Assembly (NCBI RefSeq): GCF_001280125.1
Contig: NZ_LGEG01000213.1
Coordinates: forward strand, 1 to 64,000
Direction: 5' to 3'
Source: Streptomyces sp. NRRL F-6492
GTDB taxonomy: Bacteria > Actinomycetota > Actinomycetes > Streptomycetales > Streptomycetaceae
DNA length: 64,000 bases
Each line of letters starts with the position of its first letter. Positions within the stretch are counted from its first letter, which is position 1. A program made the translations under genes and the position numbers. The notes under the pieces were generated by a model. The model searched no databases and had not been told where the DNA came from. It was given only the letters and a program-made list of their open reading frames with translations. Of the stretch, positions 1-7,075 are shown piece after piece.

Positions 1-40
1 ACCCCGCCCTCACCTCCCCATCCCTCCGAAACGGACCGTC

Positions 41-664
41 ATGAGCCTCCCCGCCGTCCCGCCCTACCCGATGCCCCGCCCCGGCGACCTGCCGGCCAAC
101 CGGGTGGACTGGACCGTCGACCCGGACCGCGCCGTGCTCCTCGTGCACGACCTCCAGAACCACTTCCTGGCCCCGTTCGACGACGGCGCCGAGCCGCTCA
201 CCGCGCTGCTCGCCAACCTGAACCGGCTCCGCGAGGAGGCCGCCCGGCTCGGCGTGCCCGTCGTCTACACCGCCCAGCCCGGCGGCCAGACGCCCGAGCA
301 GCGCGGCCTCCAGCAGGACTTCTGGGGTCCCGGCGTCCCGGACGACCCGCGCGCCGTGGCGATCGCGGACGCCGTCGCGCCCGAGCCCGGCGACATCCGC
401 CTCACCAAGTGGAAGTACAGCGCCTTCGTCCGCACCGACCTCCTGGAGCTCCTGCGCGAGCAGGGCCGCGACCAGCTCGTGGTCACCGGCGTGTACGCGC
501 ACATCGGGGTCCTGATGACGGCCTGCGACGCGTGGATGAGCGACGTCCAGGCCTTCGTCGTCGCGGACGCCGTGGCCGACTTCTCCGAGCGCGAGCACCG
601 GATGGCCCTGGAGTGGGCGGCGGGCCGCTGCGCCGTCGTCACGACCACCGAGCGGGTATTCTGA
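41..664 (+). CDS. Isochorismatase (EntB/DhbB/PhzD-type hydrolase domain)
   Basis: Predicted to hydrolyse isochorismate to 2,3-dihydro-2,3-dihydroxybenzoate and pyruvate, the second step of catechol siderophore synthesis. The 207-residue protein starts with the proline-rich segment usual for EntB/PhzD. It has the acid in [10 protein letters not shown] (D37), the lysine in [10 protein letters not shown] (K123) and the TGVYAHIGV loop (about 149-157). Where cysteine hydrolases of this fold carry their nucleophilic Cys there is Gly/Val, as in true isochorismatases. Unlike bifunctional EntB there is no C-terminal aryl-carrier domain, so that domain, if needed, must be elsewhere. A phosphopantetheinyl transferase follows six bases downstream, consistent with the 3' end of a siderophore or NRPS operon whose other genes lie left of the window. 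PhzD of phenazine synthesis is the main alternative, because the same fold accepts the amino analogue. Confidence 0.88.
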   Translation: MSLPAVPPYPMPRPGDLPANRVDWTVDPDRAVLLVHDLQNHFLAPFDDGAEPLTALLANLNRLREEAARLGVPVVYTAQPGGQTPEQRGLQQDFWGPGVPDDPRAVAIADAVAPEPGDIRLTKWKYSAFVRTDLLELLREQGRDQLVVTGVYAHIGVLMTACDAWMSDVQAFVVADAVADFSEREHRMALEWAAGRCAVVTTTERVF

Positions 665-670
665 CCCGTC

Positions 671-1342
671 ATGCTCTACGAGGAAGTCCCGGGCCACCCG
701 GGGGTGGTGGCGGCCACCGTGTCGGAGGCCGCGGCACCGGCCCGCGCGCTCGCGTCCGTGCTCGACGACGAGGAGCGCGCCCGGGCCGCCCGCTTCCTGT
801 TCCCGGTCGACACCGACCGCTACCGGGTCGCCCACGTGCTGCTCCGGCTCGTCCTGGGCCGTCACGTGGGCGAGCCCCCGGAACGCCTCGTCTTCCTCCG
901 GCAGCCGTGCGCCGGCTGCGGCGGCCCGCACGGCAAGCCGTACCTCCGGGGACACGACGTGCACTTCTCGCTCTCCCACTCGGGTGACCGGGTCCTGGTG
1001 GCGGTCGCGCCGGTGCCGGTCGGCGTGGACGTCGAGACGGTCCCGGCGGACAGTCTGGTCCGGGACATGACGAGCGCCCTGCATCCGCGCGAGCGGGCGG
1101 AGCTGGACGGTCTCCCGGCCGCCGTCCGGCCGGCCGCGTTCGCCCGTTGCTGGGCCCGGAAGGAAGCCGCGCTCAAGGTCTCGGGGGTGGGCCTGGCGCG
1201 GGGCGCCGCCGACCCGTACGTGGGCGCCGCAGACCGGCCGGCCCCGGTCCCGGGCCTCCGTCTCGTCGACCTGCCCCCGTTCGAGGGGCACGCCGCCGCC
1301 CTGGCCCTGCTCGTCGACCCGGCGGACCGCGCCTCTCCGTGA
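671..1342 (+). CDS. 4'-phosphopantetheinyl transferase, Sfp/EntD superfamily
   Basis: Transfers the phosphopantetheine arm of CoA to a serine of acyl-, aryl- or peptidyl-carrier proteins, activating NRPS/PKS or siderophore enzymes. The 223-residue protein shows the superfamily motifs in order: a [14 protein letters not shown] strand, the GVDVETV metal site (D120, E122) and [16 protein letters not shown] (E165, K169). The Cys-rich segment before the first motif ([13 protein letters not shown]) is normal for actinobacterial members. It begins six bases after the isochorismatase stop with no good Shine-Dalgarno, so it is probably translationally coupled to it. Activation of the carrier domains of the siderophore pathway to the left is the likely job, though many Sfp-type enzymes serve several pathways. 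Confidence 0.9.
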   Translation: MLYEEVPGHPGVVAATVSEAAAPARALASVLDDEERARAARFLFPVDTDRYRVAHVLLRLVLGRHVGEPPERLVFLRQPCAGCGGPHGKPYLRGHDVHFSLSHSGDRVLVAVAPVPVGVDVETVPADSLVRDMTSALHPRERAELDGLPAAVRPAAFARCWARKEAALKVSGVGLARGAADPYVGAADRPAPVPGLRLVDLPPFEGHAAALALLVDPADRASP

Positions 1343-1440
1343 CCGTCCGGCCCCGGTGGGTCGCGCGGCCGCATGGAACGACCGGTTCAGGGAACTCGGC
1401 CTGAGGGGGTCGCCGGGGGGCACGCGACGGAGAGAGAACC

Positions 1441-2934
1441 ATGGCTTCTGAAGTGTCACAGGCCTCCTCACCAGGCCCCGGGGAATCGACGGTCACCACC
1501 GCCGTACCGGCCCGCCTCGACCGGCTCCCGTGGTCGCGATGGCACTGGATGATCGTGATCGGTCTCGGCACCGTCTGGATCCTGGACGGCCTGGAGGTCA
1601 CGATCGTCGGCAACGTCGCCGGCCGCATCGCCGAGGACGGCAGCGGCCTCGACATCACCGCCGCGCAGATCACCGGCGTCGCCGCGGCCCTGTACGTGGC
1701 CGGAGCCTGCTCCGGCGCGCTGTTCTTCGGCTGGCTCACCGACCGCTACGGCCGCAAACGGCTCTTCATGGTGACGCTGGTCGTCTATCTGGCGGCGACC
1801 GCGATGACGGCGCTGTCGTTCGAGTCCTGGTGGTTCTTCCTCTTCCGGTTCCTCACCGGCTTCGGCATCGGCGGCGAGTACGCGGCGATCAACTCCGCCA
1901 TCGACGAGCTGATCCCCTCGCACTACCGCGGCCGGGTCGACCTCATCATCAACGGAAGCTACTGGCTGGGCGCGATCGGCGGTTCCCTGCTGTCCGTCGT
2001 GATGCTGGACACCGACATCTTCCCGAAGGACCTCGGCTGGCGGCTCAGCTTCGCCCTCGGCGTCGTCCTCGGCCTGGTCATCCTGCTGGTGCGCCGGCAC
2101 GTCCCGGAGAGCCCGCGGTGGCAGTTCATCCACGGCTACGGCGACGAGGCGGAGAGACTCGTCGGCTCGGTGGAGAAGGAGATCGAGGAGGAGAAGGGCG
2201 TCCCGCTGCCCCCGCCGGACCGCGAGATCACCATCCACCAGCGCAAGAGCATCGGCTTCGGCCTGATCGCCAAGACGGTGTTCCACACGTATCCGCGCCG
2301 GGCGGTCCTCGGGCTGTCGCTCTTCATCGGGCAGGCGTTCCTCTACAACGCCATCACCTTCGGCTTCGGCACCATCCTGATCACGTTCTTCGACGTGCCC
2401 ACGGGCAGCACCGGCTACTACTTCGCCGTGATCGCCGCGGGCAACTTCATGGGGCCGCTGCTCCTCGGCAAGCTCTTCGACACGGTCGGCCGCCGGATCA
2501 TGATCTCCTCGACGTACCTGCTCTCCGGCATCCTGCTGTTCGGCACCGCCTGGCTCTTCGACAGCGGCTCGCTGAGCGCCACCACGCTGACCGCCTGCTG
2601 GTGCGTGGTGCTGTTCTTCGCGTCGGCGGGCGCCTCCAGCGCGTACCTGACCGTCTCCGAGATCTTCCCCATGGAGACCCGCGCGATGGCCATCGCCTTC
2701 TTCTACGCCCTCGGCACGGCGGCCGGCGGCATCAGCGGGCCGCTGATCTTCGCGGAGCTCACCGAGTCCGGCGTCGTCGGCGACACGGTCCTCGCCTTCC
2801 AGATCGGCGCCGGGCTGATGTGCGCGGCCGGTCTCGTCGCCGCCTTCCTGGCGGTCAACGCCGAGCGGCGCTCCCTGGAGGACATCGCGGAGCCCCTGTC
2901 GACGGCGCGGCCGTCCTCCCCCACCGACACGTGA
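1441..2934 (+). CDS. MFS transporter, sugar/metabolite (SP-like) family
   Basis: A 12-helix major facilitator of 497 residues. After a polar N-terminus of about 35 residues, helix 1 begins at WHWMIVIGLGTVWILDG. The loop 2-3 signature GWLTDRYGRKRLF and its repeat in the second half (GKLFDTVGRRIM) are both present, as are FGIGGEYAA in helix 4 and PESPRW after helix 6, features of the sugar-porter and aromatic-acid/metabolite branches. A charged cytoplasmic loop of about 60 residues follows helix 6. Substrate cannot be read from the sequence. The start is the ATG preceded by ACGGAGAGAGAACC. It is about 100 bases past the phosphopantetheinyl transferase on the same strand, so export or import linked to that locus is possible but unproven. 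Confidence 0.85.
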   Translation: MASEVSQASSPGPGESTVTTAVPARLDRLPWSRWHWMIVIGLGTVWILDGLEVTIVGNVAGRIAEDGSGLDITAAQITGVAAALYVAGACSGALFFGWLTDRYGRKRLFMVTLVVYLAATAMTALSFESWWFFLFRFLTGFGIGGEYAAINSAIDELIPSHYRGRVDLIINGSYWLGAIGGSLLSVVMLDTDIFPKDLGWRLSFALGVVLGLVILLVRRHVPESPRWQFIHGYGDEAERLVGSVEKEIEEEKGVPLPPPDREITIHQRKSIGFGLIAKTVFHTYPRRAVLGLSLFIGQAFLYNAITFGFGTILITFFDVPTGSTGYYFAVIAAGNFMGPLLLGKLFDTVGRRIMISSTYLLSGILLFGTAWLFDSGSLSATTLTACWCVVLFFASAGASSAYLTVSEIFPMETRAMAIAFFYALGTAAGGISGPLIFAELTESGVVGDTVLAFQIGAGLMCAAGLVAAFLAVNAERRSLEDIAEPLSTARPSSPTDT

Positions 2935-3039
2935 TGACGCCGGGGGCGTTTGGATCCGCCGATTCCGCGCATGCGTTCGATGTAAGCGTTCGATAAGCAC
3001 GGAACGAGCCGAACGGCACACGCGAAGGAGACGGGAATC

Positions 3040-3312
3040 ATGGGAATCATCGCCTGGATCATCATCGGACTGCTGGCCGGCCTCATCGCGAAGGCCCTGA
3101 CCCCGGGCCGCGACCCGGGCGGGTTCATCATCACCACGCTGCTCGGCATCGCGGGCGGTCTCCTCGGCGGCTGGCTCGGCAAGGTGATCTTCGGGGTCGA
3201 CTCCGTCGACGGCTTCTTCGAGCTGTCGACCTGGATCGCGGCCGTCATCGGCTCGGTGATCCTGCTGCTCGTCTACCGTCTCGTCACCGGCAACTCGCGA
3301 CGCCACGCGTAA
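3040..3312 (+). CDS. GlsB/YeaQ/YmgE family small stress membrane protein
   Basis: A 90-residue, almost entirely hydrophobic protein with three predicted transmembrane helices separated by short glycine-rich turns. It opens IIAWIIIGLLAGLIAK and contains the PGRDPGGFIITTLLGIAGG segment that marks the transglycosylase-associated (YeaQ/YmgE/GlsB) family. Members are small stress-associated inner-membrane proteins of unknown biochemical action. The ATG is preceded by a strong GAAGGAG ribosome site nine bases upstream. It stands alone, with 105 bases to the gene before it and over 400 to the next recognised gene. Confidence 0.88.
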   Translation: MGIIAWIIIGLLAGLIAKALTPGRDPGGFIITTLLGIAGGLLGGWLGKVIFGVDSVDGFFELSTWIAAVIGSVILLLVYRLVTGNSRRHA

Positions 3313-3755
3313 GGACGTGAGGCCAGGTCACCCGGCCCCACGCACCGATCCGCGCACGGCTCTCGCACGACGCGCGCACGGCCCGCCGAAGGGCCCCGCA
3401 CACGGCCCCGCCCTCGCTCTCGACGAGGACGGGGCCGACGCCTGTCCGGCGCCCGGCGGCCCGCGCCCGCGGACCGTCCGCTACCGTGGTGCGCGCTTCC
3501 CGCCCGGGCCGGCCGCGTCCGGGCGCTCCGTCCGCACGCCGAGGAGGTCCGCGTGTCCCCCGTCCTCCTCTCCGGCGTGCCCACGGACCACGGCGTTCCA
3601 CTACCGCCCCGAAGGACCACCGGACAGGCCCGGCCGACCCCCGCTTCCCGAATGCGTTCCGGAAAGCCGGGGGGTTTCTGTTATCGGCCCGGCGCCCGGT
3701 GGTCTCCCATGTGTTGGCCCCCGAGGACGACCGGAACAGGCAGGGTGATTCGAGC
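3313..3755. other. Intergenic region of 443 bases before the sigma-CAP gene
   Basis: No recognisable protein-coding gene or RNA. It contains one short open frame (3553-3759, listed separately) with a strong ribosome site, a TACCGT hexamer at 3482-3487 that could be a -10 element, and a less GC-rich patch around 3640-3690 just upstream of the sigma gene where a promoter is most likely. I could not settle which is used. Confidence 0.5.
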
Positions 3756-3759
3756 ATGA
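3553..3759 (+). CDS. Possible 68-codon leader ORF coupled to the sigma-CAP gene
   Basis: This frame starts at a GTG placed five bases after an excellent GAGGAGG ribosome site (3541-3547). It ends at a TGA that overlaps the ATG of the downstream sigma-CAP gene (ATGA at 3756-3759), the arrangement typical of translational coupling. The predicted peptide is arginine- and proline-rich, matches no family I know and looks compositionally like non-coding frame, so the product itself may not matter. It may be a regulatory leader whose translation delivers ribosomes to the sigma start, or a chance frame. The ribosome site and overlap are seen; the function is inference. Confidence 0.3.
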   Translation: MSPVLLSGVPTDHGVPLPPRRTTGQARPTPASRMRSGKPGGFCYRPGARWSPMCWPPRTTGTGRVIRA

Positions 3760-5777
3760 GTACACAGCAGCTCACGGAGCTGGTCAGGGCGGCGCAGAGC
3801 GGGGATCCGCAGGCCCAGGACCAGCTCCTCGCCCACCACCTGCCGCTGGTCTACAACATCGTGGGCCGGGCGATGAACGGTCACCACGACGTGGACGACG
3901 TCGTGCAGGAGACGATGCTGCGGGCGCTCGGCGGGCTCGGCGGCCTGCGCGCCCCGGACAGCTTCAGGTCCTGGCTGGTGGCCATCGCCATGAACGTCGT
4001 CCGCGGCCACTGGCACCGGCAGCAGCACTCCTTCGTCGCGGGCGGCCTCGACGACGCCCGCGACCTGCCCCAGCCGGGCGCCGACTTCGTCGGCCTGACC
4101 GTGGTCCGGCTGAACCTGTCCGGCCAGCGGCGCGAGACCGCCGAGGCGACCCGCTGGCTGGAGCCGGACGACAGGGCCCTGCTGTCCCTGTGGTGGCTGG
4201 AGTGCACGGGCGACCTGACCCGCTACGAGGTGGCCTCGGCCCTCCAGCTGTCCCCGGAGCACACGGCGGTGCGCGTCCAGCGCATGAAGACGCAGCTGGA
4301 CGCCGCCCGCGTCGTCGTGCGGGCGCTCACGGAGAACCCGCTGTGCCCCGACCTGAGGTACGAGCTCGGCGGATGGGACGGCCGCCCCTCCGGGCTCTGG
4401 CGCAAGCGAATAGCCAGGCACGCCCGCGCGTGCGTGCACTGCGCCGGCCTGTCCCACGGCCTCTACCCGGCCGAGGGCCTGCTCGCGGGACTGCTGCTCG
4501 TCCCCCCGGCCGGGCTGCTGCTCGCGACCCTCCGCGAGCGGGCGGGCTTCGACCTCGCGTACGCGACCGCCCCGGCCGGCGCGCCCGCGTACGCCTCGTA
4601 CGAGCCGGCGGGGACGGCCGGTCACCAGGCCGCCGGATACGGGACCGGATACGAGACCGGCCACCCGGCCGGGTACCAGGACGGGTACCAGCAGCCGGGA
4701 ACGACCGGTTACGAGACGGCCGGGCCGACCGGGTACGCACCGGCGGGCCCGTCCGGCTACGAATCGACGGAATCCCCCGCGTACGCGTACGAAACGGTGG
4801 AGACGCCCGGGTACGCCCACGAGCCGACGGAGACGGCCGCGTACGCCCACGAACCGGCGGAGCCGGCCGGGTACGAGTCGGCGGGAGCGTCCGGGCCGAG
4901 CCCCTCCCCCGCCCTCGGCGCCCGCGGCGCCCGCAACGCGCGGCGCCGCAGGCGACAGGAGCAGCAGCGCGGCCGCCGGCGCGTGGCCATCGCCGCGAGC
5001 ATGGCGGTGGCCGCCGTCACCGGCGGTGCCTTCACCCTGGTCAACGGCCCCGACGAGGACGACCTGACGGCCCTGGACGCGCCGCGCGCCTCGACCGTGG
5101 ACCTCACGATCTCCGCGTCGGCACCGGCCTCGTCCCCCACGACGGCCACCGCCTCGGCCGCGGTCACGCCGACGGCCACGCCCTCGGGCTCGCCGCGCCC
5201 CAGCAAGAGCGTCTCCACCAAGCCCAAGGTCACGCCGTCGGCCTCGGCCCCGGCCCCGGCCACCACGACGGCCGCCGCCCCGCAGACCCCGCGGCCGACC
5301 GCGGACAAGCCGACCCGCAGGCCCACCCAGGCGCCCGTCACGAAGGAGCCGACGACCCCGAGCCGCCCCACGGCCACGAAGCAGGACTCCGGCCACACCT
5401 CCGTCGAGGAGCAGGTGATCGCCCTGGTCAACGCCGAGCGGGCCAAGGAGGGCTGCGGCGCCGTCACCGGGAACTCCCTCCTGGCCAAGGCCGCCCAGGG
5501 CCACTCCGACGACATGGCCGCGCGGGACTTCTTCGACCACACCAACCCGGACGGCGCGGGACCCGGCGAGCGCGTCACGGCCACCGGATACGGCTGGTCC
5601 ACGTACGGCGAGAACATCGCGATGGGCCAGCAGACGGCGGAGCAGGTGATGGAGGCCTGGATGAACAGCCCCGGCCACCGCGCGAACATACTGAACTGCT
5701 CGTTCAAGGAGCTGGGCGTCGGCCTGCACACGGGCGACGGCGGCCCCTACTGGACCCAGGTCTTCGGCGCGCGCTGA
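3756..5777 (+). CDS. Sigma-70 (ECF-like) factor fused to membrane segment and C-terminal CAP/SCP domain
   Basis: A 673-residue fusion. Residues 1-190 are sigma regions 2 and 4 (DVDDVVQETMLRAL, FRSWLVAIAMNVVRGHW, then a helix-turn-helix around SALQLSPEHTAVRVQRM). A zinc-finger-like HARACVHC (about 221-228) resembles the H-x3-C-x2-C of ZAS anti-sigma factors. A short hydrophobic stretch and a tyrosine/glycine/proline repeat region (about 280-385, recurring GY-E-x-AG units) follow. Next come an arginine-rich stop-transfer and a single transmembrane helix (about 409-431), then a Thr/Ser/Pro-rich linker and a CAP domain (about 545-673) with GHSDDMA, DHTNPDG, GENIAMG and NSPGHRANIL. The start chosen is the ATG at the first sigma-like residue; an in-frame upstream extension is arginine/proline-rich and unlike protein. 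It is probably a membrane-tethered sigma factor whose outer CAP domain senses or contacts the wall, possibly released by proteolysis. Confidence 0.85.
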   Translation: MSTQQLTELVRAAQSGDPQAQDQLLAHHLPLVYNIVGRAMNGHHDVDDVVQETMLRALGGLGGLRAPDSFRSWLVAIAMNVVRGHWHRQQHSFVAGGLDDARDLPQPGADFVGLTVVRLNLSGQRRETAEATRWLEPDDRALLSLWWLECTGDLTRYEVASALQLSPEHTAVRVQRMKTQLDAARVVVRALTENPLCPDLRYELGGWDGRPSGLWRKRIARHARACVHCAGLSHGLYPAEGLLAGLLLVPPAGLLLATLRERAGFDLAYATAPAGAPAYASYEPAGTAGHQAAGYGTGYETGHPAGYQDGYQQPGTTGYETAGPTGYAPAGPSGYESTESPAYAYETVETPGYAHEPTETAAYAHEPAEPAGYESAGASGPSPSPALGARGARNARRRRRQEQQRGRRRVAIAASMAVAAVTGGAFTLVNGPDEDDLTALDAPRASTVDLTISASAPASSPTTATASAAVTPTATPSGSPRPSKSVSTKPKVTPSASAPAPATTTAAAPQTPRPTADKPTRRPTQAPVTKEPTTPSRPTATKQDSGHTSVEEQVIALVNAERAKEGCGAVTGNSLLAKAAQGHSDDMAARDFFDHTNPDGAGPGERVTATGYGWSTYGENIAMGQQTAEQVMEAWMNSPGHRANILNCSFKELGVGLHTGDGGPYWTQVFGAR

Positions 5778-5823
5778 CCCGGGGTCCCGCGCCGGGTCCG
5801 GCACCGGGGTTACGGTCGGCGGC

Positions 5824-7044
5824 ATGGTTGGTGATCGTCAAGGGTGGCTCCGGTGCCTGCTCGGCGGGGCCGTGTTCGTCGTGGGGATGGCGGGCACCAC
5901 GCTGCCGACGCCCCTCTACCCGCTCTACCAGGAGGAGTTCGGTTTCTCCGAGCTGACGGTGACCGTGGTGTACGCCGTGTACGCCTTCGGGGTCATCGGC
6001 GTGCTGCTGCTCGCGGGCAACGTCTCGGACACGGTCGGCAGACGGCCGACGCTGCTGTGGGGCCTCGGCTTCGCGGTGGCGAGCGCCGTCTGCTTCCTGT
6101 GCGCCGACGGCCTGGGGTGGCTGTACGCGGGCCGGCTGCTCTCGGGCCTCTCGGCGGGCCTGTTCACGGGCGCCGCCACCGCCTACGTCATGGACCTGGC
6201 CCCGCCGGGCGGCGCGCCCCGGGCGACGCTCGTGGCGACGGCCGCCAACATGGGCGGTCTCGGCTGCGGCCCCCTGCTCGCCGGGCTGCTCGCGCAGTAC
6301 GCCCCCGAGCCGCTGCTGCTGCCGTTCGCCGTGCACCTCGCCCTGGCGGTCCTCTCGGCCGCGGTCGTCCTGCGGCTGCCGGAGACCGTACGGGAGCGCC
6401 GGCCCCTGTCCGCCGTACGGCCCCGGTGGCCCGCCCTGCCCGCGCCGGTCCGCCCGGTGTTCGTGCCGGCGGCGCTCGCCTCCTTCGTGGGCTTCGCCCT
6501 GTTCGGGGTGTTCACCTCGGTCAGCCCCGCCTTCCTCGCCCGCTTCCTGCACGTGGACAACCACGCCGTGACCGGCCTGGTCGTGGCCCTCGCCTTCTTC
6601 TCCTCCACCGCCGGGCAGCTCGCCGTCGACCGGGTCGGGGTGCCCCGGTCCCTGCCCCTGGGCTGCGCCGTGCTCTTCGCCGGTCTGGCCCTCCTGGCGG
6701 GCGCGCTCGCCGCCGACCTGCTCGTCCTGGTCGTCCTGGCCGCCGTCGTCGGCGGCACCGGACAGGGCCTGACCTTCCGCGCGGCCCTGTCCGCCGTCGC
6801 CGGGGCCGCGCCGGAGGAACGGCGCGCGGCGGTGATCTCGACCCTGTTCCTGGTCGCGTACACGGGCATCTCCCTCCCCGTGATCGGCGTCGGCCTCCTG
6901 ACCGGCCCGCTCGGTCTGGAGCGGGCGGGCCTGGTGTTCACCGGCTGCATGCTGCTGCTCGTCGCCTGCGCGGCCGCCTATCTGCTGCGGCGGCCGGTGC
7001 GGACGGGACGCGGTGACGGGGACGGGGCGGCGGAGGGGCGGTGA
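5824..7044 (+). CDS. MFS transporter, probable drug/metabolite exporter
   Basis: A 406-residue, 12-helix major facilitator. The first helix ends in TTLPTPLYPLYQEEFGFSE, loop 2-3 is GNVSDTVGRRPTLLWG, and helices 4-5 carry GRLLSGLSAGLFTGAATA. The short length and absence of a large central loop fit the DHA1-type or YcaD-like exporter group. The start ATG has no clear Shine-Dalgarno; a TTACGGT motif lies just upstream, so a leaderless or very short leader mRNA is possible. It converges on the rifampin phosphotransferase gene with only 31 bases between stops. Nothing links it firmly to rifamycin export, but the neighbourhood makes that worth testing. Confidence 0.8.
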   Translation: MVGDRQGWLRCLLGGAVFVVGMAGTTLPTPLYPLYQEEFGFSELTVTVVYAVYAFGVIGVLLLAGNVSDTVGRRPTLLWGLGFAVASAVCFLCADGLGWLYAGRLLSGLSAGLFTGAATAYVMDLAPPGGAPRATLVATAANMGGLGCGPLLAGLLAQYAPEPLLLPFAVHLALAVLSAAVVLRLPETVRERRPLSAVRPRWPALPAPVRPVFVPAALASFVGFALFGVFTSVSPAFLARFLHVDNHAVTGLVVALAFFSSTAGQLAVDRVGVPRSLPLGCAVLFAGLALLAGALAADLLVLVVLAAVVGGTGQGLTFRAALSAVAGAAPEERRAAVISTLFLVAYTGISLPVIGVGLLTGPLGLERAGLVFTGCMLLLVACAAAYLLRRPVRTGRGDGDGAAEGR

Positions 7045-7075
7045 CGCGGACGCGGTGACGGGGGCGGTGCGGGCC

